Of a stretch of DNA of 64,000 bases, positions 59,134 to 64,000 are shown piece after piece; position 1 is the first letter of the stretch; every line of letters starts with the position of its first letter. The notes below the pieces were generated by a model that saw only the letters and a list, made by a program, of their open reading frames with translations, was not told the DNA's origin and made no database searches. Source of the DNA: Cohnella candidum (GTDB taxonomy: Bacteria; Bacillota; Bacilli; Paenibacillales; Paenibacillaceae). The stretch covers positions 3,473,001-3,537,000 of the forward strand of contig NZ_CP033433.1 of assembly GCF_003713065.1 (NCBI RefSeq), read 5' to 3'. The position numbers and the translations under genes are program-made.

Positions 59134-60423
59134 ATGAAAAAACCGTCGCTGGCCGTGATCGGGGCAGGCGCGAGAGGGCTGCTCAGCTATGCCCCTTACT
59201 TCAGCCGATTTCCGGACGAGGCGGAGATCGTCGCCGTCGCCGAACCGAACGAACAAAGAAGAATGGATTTCGCGCAGAGGTTCGATTTACCGGACGAGCG
59301 CGTTTACGCCTCTTGGGAGGAACTGCTGGCTCAGCCCCGCTTCTGCGATGCTCTCCTCATCTGCACGCAGGACCAAATGCATTTCGCTCCGACGATGGCC
59401 GCCTTGCAGCAGGGGTACCACGTGCTGCTGGAGAAGCCGATGTCGAACAGTCCGTCCGAATGCATCGAGATGACCGAGATGGCCCAGCATACCGGCAGAT
59501 TGCTGACCATCTGCCACGTTTCACGCTACATCCCGTTTTGGCGACAATTAAAAACGATCCTCTCCGAAGGGAAGATCGGGGACGTCGTATCGATCCAGCA
59601 TAACGAGAATGTCGGCTATCAGCATTACGCCCACAGCTTCGTGAGAGGCAATTGGAGGAACGCTTCGCTCTCCAGTCCGATGATCTTGGCCAAATCCTGC
59701 CACGATATGGATCTGATCCGCTGGCTGGTCGATTCCGAGTGCACGCGCGTCAGTTCCTTCGGCTCGTTAAGCCACTTTCGACCGGAGAACGCCCCGGAAG
59801 GCGCGGCCGACCGGTGCACGGACGGCTGCGCCGCGGAGGCTGCCTGCCCTTATTCCGCCTTGCGCTTCTATTCGCAGGACCTGGAAACGAACCCTTATGC
59901 CGCTCTCATCACCGATCCTCCGACGCTCGAAAACCGGATGAACGCGATCGCGAGCGGCCCTTACGGCAAATGCGTGTATCGGACGGATAACGACGTCGTC
60001 GACCACCAGGTCGTCAACATGGAATTCGAGAATGGCGCGACGGTCATGTTCAGCATGTGCGGGTTCACGCGGGATACGAATCGCACCGTGCAGATCATGG
60101 GGACCAAAGGGGAAATTCGAGGGGATTTGCTCAAAGAGGAGATCGATCTTTTCGAATTCGCCGGAGCGAAACGGACCTTGATCCGGACGCCAAGCGAAGA
60201 CGGCGGGCATCACGGAGGAGACGCGGGCGTCTTGCGTCAATTCATCGCCGACTTGCGGGAAGCCAGGTTCTCCGGTTCGTTGACGTCGGCGGAAGCTTCC
60301 CTCGAAAGCCATCTGATGGCGTTCGCCGCGGAAGCTTCCAGGGTACGCCAAGGAGAAGTCGTCGAACTGAGAAGCTTCCGCCACGCGCTATCCGCCGACC
60401 TGTATGAACACCCCCGGCTATAA
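59134..60423 (+). CDS. Gfo/Idh/MocA-family oxidoreductase
   Basis: A 429-residue NAD(P)-dependent sugar or cyclitol dehydrogenase. N-terminal Rossmann domain (1-125) with SLAVIGAGARG and the family EKPM lysine motif (YHVLLEKPMSNS). The C-terminal alpha/beta domain includes SCHDMDLIRWLVDSECTRV and a Cys-rich insertion CTDGCAAEAACPYSA seen in some family members. ATG 59134 has AAGGAG; the frame is open from 59044. It is divergent from the binding-protein operon across a 261-base spacer that includes the 6-base-armed palindrome ACAAGGTGTCCCTTGT (58950-58965). Its stop overlaps that of the convergent yesN-type gene by six bases. Substrate unknown. Confidence 0.9.
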   Translation: MKKPSLAVIGAGARGLLSYAPYFSRFPDEAEIVAVAEPNEQRRMDFAQRFDLPDERVYASWEELLAQPRFCDALLICTQDQMHFAPTMAALQQGYHVLLEKPMSNSPSECIEMTEMAQHTGRLLTICHVSRYIPFWRQLKTILSEGKIGDVVSIQHNENVGYQHYAHSFVRGNWRNASLSSPMILAKSCHDMDLIRWLVDSECTRVSSFGSLSHFRPENAPEGAADRCTDGCAAEAACPYSALRFYSQDLETNPYAALITDPPTLENRMNAIASGPYGKCVYRTDNDVVDHQVVNMEFENGATVMFSMCGFTRDTNRTVQIMGTKGEIRGDLLKEEIDLFEFAGAKRTLIRTPSEDGGHHGGDAGVLRQFIADLREARFSGSLTSAEASLESHLMAFAAEASRVRQGEVVELRSFRHALSADLYEHPRL

Positions 60424-62034
60424 TCCGCTTTTATACTCCTGCGGCGTCATGCCGTAATGGGTTTTGAACAGCTTGATGAAATATTGCGGTTTCTGATATC
60501 CGACCTCTTGCGCGATTTGATTGATTTTGAGATCCTTCTGCTTTAACAGCCGCATCGCCGTATCCATTCTCACGCGCAGCACGTAGTTGGAGAAATTCTC
60601 TCCCGTCTCGGCTTTGAACAAATTGGAGACGTAAACGGGATGCAGGTGAACGTGATCGGCCACGGACTGCAGCGTGACGTCTTTCACCTGCTCGTTGACG
60701 AAGCGGACGACCCGCTTAATGAGATCGTTCCGGAAGCTGTCGGACAAGCTGCCGCTGTAGGATTTCAGCTGCCCCAAGCTGTGGAAGGACCACTCCCGCA
60801 AAGGCTCGATGCTCCAGCCGGCATCGAGCCTTAACATTTTCTCGGCTTCCCGGCCGTAGATGTCGTTGAAGCGCTTGCCCTTCTTGTGAACATAGTAGGA
60901 GAAGGCCTGCATGATCGTGACGTACGCTTCGAAGACGTGCTCTTTCGTTTTATTTTCCCGGCGCTCCAGCTCCTCGAACACCTTGATCATTTTCCGCTCG
61001 GCGGCGTCCCATTGCTCGACCTCCAGCAATTGCATGAACGTAGGGGACGCGTACAATTCGGATAAAGGGCGGATCTCTTCTACGTTCCGCTCCTGAAGGT
61101 CATGGAAGAAGCTCTCGGTCTGAAACCCGATGTAGTCGGTAAACAGGGAGAGCAGATTATGGTAGACCGCGGGTACTTCGCCCGGAAACGAGCTCCAGTT
61201 GCTCATGACCAGGGAAACCTTAATTTTCAAAAACCGCTTAATCTGATGCTGGACAAGGCGAGCCAGCCGCTCCGCTTCCTCCATCCACTCCTTCTCGGAG
61301 CTTTCGGACGGCTGCTTCGGGCGGACGAGGAAGACCAAGTAATCGTAGTCGTCCTTGCAATGCCATATATGAAAACGGGGAGAAAAGATTTCGTCCGCAA
61401 TGTTCGTCAGCGCATATTCCAGCAGAGACACGCTGTACAGATCGGTGCCGGCGAAATCCTCTTCGATACGCATGCACAGCATGAGAACGGGATCGGTCTC
61501 TTGATACGGCAGTTCGTACAGTTTCAGCTTATCCCGAAGCACGGACGCCGGCGGTATTTTGCCTCCCAGCAATTCGTAGAGCAGCGATTCCCGCAGCTTC
61601 GGCAAGCTTTCCCGGAACAAATACGAAAGTTTCTGCTGATTGACGAGCAGTTCCCCGTCTCTTTGCAGATCGGCGATCAAGCCGCGAAGCGTGCTCTCCA
61701 GCTCTTCGTTGGCAACGGGCTTCAGCAAATAATCGCAAATCCCCTGCCGGATCGCTTCTTGCGCATACTGGAATTCGTCGTGCCCCGTTAAGATCACGGA
61801 TTTGATTTTGACCCATTTGTCCTTCACCGCCGATACCAGCTCGAGTCCGCTCAAGCCCGTCATTTGAATATCGGTCACGAGGATGTCGATGGCATGGTAC
61901 TGCAGCAGCTCGAGCGCCTCTTCTCCGGAATACGCTTTGTGCACGGCCGAAATGCCCATCCGTTCCCACGGAAGTGCGTTCGCCAAGCTGTCCACCAAAT
62001 GGGTATGGTCGTCCACGATCAAAATTTCGTACAT
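60418..62034 (-). CDS. YesN-type response regulator with AraC domain, second system
   Basis: A 538-residue regulator from ATG 62034 (GGAGGAGGC upstream; the frame is open to 62109). Receiver: EILIVDDHTHLVDSLANALP, Asp in DILVTDIQMTGLSG, Lys in LLKPVA. A long linker region leads to the AraC helix-turn-helix pair (about 435-535) with RFVNEQVKDVTLQSVADHVH and IAQEVGYQKPQYFIKLFKTH. It follows the YesM-type kinase by 20 bases. Candidate targets are the transporter whose binding-protein end is at 63782-64000 and possibly the 55.7-58.9 kb transporter. Confidence 0.92.
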   Translation of the reverse strand: MYEILIVDDHTHLVDSLANALPWERMGISAVHKAYSGEEALELLQYHAIDILVTDIQMTGLSGLELVSAVKDKWVKIKSVILTGHDEFQYAQEAIRQGICDYLLKPVANEELESTLRGLIADLQRDGELLVNQQKLSYLFRESLPKLRESLLYELLGGKIPPASVLRDKLKLYELPYQETDPVLMLCMRIEEDFAGTDLYSVSLLEYALTNIADEIFSPRFHIWHCKDDYDYLVFLVRPKQPSESSEKEWMEEAERLARLVQHQIKRFLKIKVSLVMSNWSSFPGEVPAVYHNLLSLFTDYIGFQTESFFHDLQERNVEEIRPLSELYASPTFMQLLEVEQWDAAERKMIKVFEELERRENKTKEHVFEAYVTIMQAFSYYVHKKGKRFNDIYGREAEKMLRLDAGWSIEPLREWSFHSLGQLKSYSGSLSDSFRNDLIKRVVRFVNEQVKDVTLQSVADHVHLHPVYVSNLFKAETGENFSNYVLRVRMDTAMRLLKQKDLKINQIAQEVGYQKPQYFIKLFKTHYGMTPQEYKSGL

Positions 62035-62054
62035 GCCGCTTGCCTCCTCCGAAG

Positions 62055-63770
62055 TCACGCGTTTCCTTCCTCGATCCGCCAGCTGATTTCCGCGCGCAGC
62101 CCGCCCCACTCGGAAGTGCCGAGCGTCAATCCCGAGCCCTCACCGAAGAGCAGAATCAACCGCTGATGCACGTTCTGCAGGCCCGAATCGATTTCGCCGC
62201 TCGTTGCCAGCCGGATTTTCGATTGCATCGCATCCAATTGCGCCTGCGGGATGCCCGGTCCGTTGTCTTCGACGGAGAGGCGGGCGATGCCCGACTCCAC
62301 CCTTCCCCGAATCCGGACGATTCCGTATTGAACCGGTTTCCGGAAGGCGTGCACGATGACGTTCTCGACAAGCGGCTGCAGCGACAACCGGGGAATCTCC
62401 ATCTCCGTCATGGCCGGTTCGATCTCGATTTCGTACTCGAAGTCATCCGTCAGCATGCGATGGATGTCCAAATAATTGACGACCAGGCCCATCTCCTCAT
62501 CGAGCGTCGCGAAGCTGCGGCTGGTCTTGGTCGTATAGCGGTAATACTTGCTCAAGTTCATCGTCATGGAGACGGCTGCTTCCTTCTCGCCGAGCTCCAC
62601 CATGCTTTTGATATAGGCCAGCGTATTGTAGAGAAAATGCGGATTGATTTGCGATTGCAGCTGTTTGACGTTCGCTTCCTTCGTTTGGATTTGCTCCTTC
62701 AGCACGTCCTCGATCAACTCTTCGATTCTCGCGGCCATCGAGTTGAAGCGTTGGTACAGGTACCGGAATTCGCCTTTCGGAGGATCCTGCATCCGGCTCT
62801 TGTACATGCCTTTCTCGATGAAATTCATCCCCTGCATCAGCTTCCGGAAAGGAATGCGGACGTTTCTGTAGAGGATAAAGCTCAGAATGAACGCCATGAA
62901 CAGCATCATGCCGCTGATCATATAGAACATCGTTTGGTTTCGTTTAATGGGGGCCATGATCGTGTCGATCGGCACGTAATCCACCAAATACCAGCCGAGC
63001 GAAGGCACCATCTCCATATGAACCTGGTACGCGCCGTTCTCCGTGCGGATCAGCCGAGGCTTTACGTCTTCGGCATGCTCGCCGGGCGTCAGTTCGGGCA
63101 GCATGTGCCGAATCAACGCTTGATCAGCCGTATAATTGAAGATCGGCGTGAAGCCGGGTTTATACAAAAAGGGATCTTCCAAGCCTTTGCTCTTCATATC
63201 GGAGAGTCCGCTCTTGATCTCCCCTTCATCCACTTTGGCGACGACCGTTAAATCCGCTTCCTCCGCCTTCGCGGTTTTGGCCGGATTGGAAATCGTCTCG
63301 ATAAAGTAGGAGTCTCCGTTCGATTCGTTCCGATAGCTCCAGAAACCATCGACATCGGGAAGCGCGGAAGGTAAAGCGCCTAAGCTGGAATCGCTCTTGA
63401 TGACCATCCCCGTCTTGGGATAGACGACCGCGATGACGCCCTTCCTCCTTCCGTACCCGACCAGCCGATTGATTTCTTCGGACACGGTTTTCAAGGTGCG
63501 GAAATGCAGCAAATCGTCGCCGAGAAGATCGGGATACGCCAAATTGCGGACTTCCTTGCTTTGATAGAGCATTTTCTGATAGGAGTCGAACTGGGCGAAC
63601 ATTTGCCCGATCTGTCCGACGAACGTATCGACCTGCGTGCGTTTGGCCTTCACGATTTCCTCGGTCAGCACGCGCGAACTCGTTTGGTTGGAATAAGCAT
63701 ACAGCGCGATAATCGGAGTCAAGAGCAGCAGCAAAGCGATAACCATGTTCGTGAAAATGCTGGATCGCAC
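62055..63770 (-). CDS. YesM-type membrane sensor histidine kinase, second system
   Basis: About 571 residues from GTG 63770 with ATAGGAGGAA upstream (the frame is open to 63845). First helix IFTNMVIALLLLLTPIIALY, extracellular sensor (about 30-270), second helix MFYMISGMMLFMAFILSFIL, HAMP, then the kinase core with His in QSQINPHFLYNTLAYIKS and ATPase motifs QPLVENVIVHAFRKP and DNGPGIP. It directly follows a binding-protein gene by 11 bases and precedes its cognate YesN-type regulator, the usual Paenibacillus arrangement for sugar sensing. Confidence 0.92.
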   Translation of the reverse strand: MRSSIFTNMVIALLLLLTPIIALYAYSNQTSSRVLTEEIVKAKRTQVDTFVGQIGQMFAQFDSYQKMLYQSKEVRNLAYPDLLGDDLLHFRTLKTVSEEINRLVGYGRRKGVIAVVYPKTGMVIKSDSSLGALPSALPDVDGFWSYRNESNGDSYFIETISNPAKTAKAEEADLTVVAKVDEGEIKSGLSDMKSKGLEDPFLYKPGFTPIFNYTADQALIRHMLPELTPGEHAEDVKPRLIRTENGAYQVHMEMVPSLGWYLVDYVPIDTIMAPIKRNQTMFYMISGMMLFMAFILSFILYRNVRIPFRKLMQGMNFIEKGMYKSRMQDPPKGEFRYLYQRFNSMAARIEELIEDVLKEQIQTKEANVKQLQSQINPHFLYNTLAYIKSMVELGEKEAAVSMTMNLSKYYRYTTKTSRSFATLDEEMGLVVNYLDIHRMLTDDFEYEIEIEPAMTEMEIPRLSLQPLVENVIVHAFRKPVQYGIVRIRGRVESGIARLSVEDNGPGIPQAQLDAMQSKIRLATSGEIDSGLQNVHQRLILLFGEGSGLTLGTSEWGGLRAEISWRIEEGNA

Positions 63771-63781
63771 CCGGATTCCTC

Positions 63782-64000
63782 CTATCCTGCAAAGGGTGGC
63801 TGCCCTGACCGGAATGCCGCATACTGCCTCTGCAGCTCGGCCCATACCTTGTCGAAGCCGGCTTTCTTGAGCGCGGCCATCGCGCCGGCGTATTGCTTAT
63901 CGTAACCGACGATGCCCATGTTGATCGGAACGAACTTCTCGTTATAGACCGCAAGCACCTTGGCATATTCGTTCTTCACCGGCTCCTGGTTGAAATGGAA
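63782..64000 (-). CDS. C-terminal end of a sugar-binding lipoprotein (LplA/DUF3502-like), truncated by window edge
   Basis: The last 72 residues of an open frame running off the window: FHFNQEPVKNEYAKVLAVYN then VGYDKQYAGAMAALKKAGFD and KVWAELQRQYAAF. This matches the C-terminal pattern of LplA-like binding proteins (PVKNE...V..V...Y...L..G..D......LKxAGxDKV.AExQ.Q). It sits 11 bases before the YesM-type kinase gene. An internal GTG at 63979 is not a real start. Confidence 0.75.
   Translation of the reverse strand, partial: FHFNQEPVKNEYAKVLAVYNEKFVPINMGIVGYDKQYAGAMAALKKAGFDKVWAELQRQYAAFRSGQPPFAG

Overview
The window looks like a chromosomal segment of a high-GC, endospore-forming Paenibacillaceae bacterium (Paenibacillus or Cohnella type). 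The evidence is the strong AGGAGG-type ribosome sites with frequent GTG/TTG starts, several YesM/YesN two-component systems beside carbohydrate ABC transporters, a YjcZ-type small protein, a three-SLH cell-surface protein, a ydaO-type c-di-AMP riboswitch, and Bacillus-style Fur, MhqR-like and cre sites. I saw no rRNA, tRNA, insertion sequence, prophage or CRISPR array.

Layout. 1-3406 (minus): arginine catabolism, in the order aspartase-like protein, LysR regulator, arginase rocF, ornithine aminotransferase rocD (cut by the window edge). 3407-3721: decayed repeat and terminator. 3722-5370: an mhqE-mhqD-like quinone/catechol detoxification pair behind a perfect MhqR-like palindrome. 5415-8027: a membrane diguanylate cyclase, then a secreted CAP-domain protein behind a c-di-AMP riboswitch. 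8085-14892: lipoprotein plus MacB-like ABC exporter, an unusual tandem-repeat/A-tract spacer, and a NarL-type response regulator with a PAS histidine kinase. 15077-18159 (mostly plus): soluble chemoreceptor-like protein, MocR-type regulator, small membrane protein, ArsR-type repressor.

18239-26658 (minus): a complete sucrose/fructo-oligosaccharide locus with LacI repressor, binding protein, two permeases, GH32 invertase, GH13 alpha-glucosidase and ROK fructokinase. The promoter carries two abutting LacI-type operators and a cre site. 26752-29542: winged-helix protein and membrane M28 peptidase. 29750-40343 (minus): a xylan locus with a multidomain secreted GH10 xylanase, LplABC-type transporter and YesN/YesM. 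40917-44353: PDZ-less HtrA-like protease, then a Fur-box controlled feoA-feoB-small Cys-rich membrane protein operon. 44439-47174 (minus): nucleoside salvage (ribokinase, nucleoside hydrolase), a YjcZ-like peptide and an SRPBCC protein. 47261-55675: a SARP-type response regulator and a double-kinase hybrid sensor, divergent from two exported surface proteins that share a duplicated module. 55728-64000: a CUT1 transporter, a Gfo/Idh/MocA oxidoreductase, YesN/YesM and the C-terminal end of a further binding protein.

Most of the window is catabolic: extracellular polymer hydrolysis, ABC uptake, intracellular hydrolysis and phosphorylation, each with local regulation. The most unusual items are the short aspartase-like protein in the arginine operon, the module shared across the gene boundary at 52.6-53.4 kb, the two-kinase sensor protein, the phased A-tract/50-bp repeat spacer at 12.1-12.4 kb, and the recurrent stem-loops between binding-protein and permease genes.
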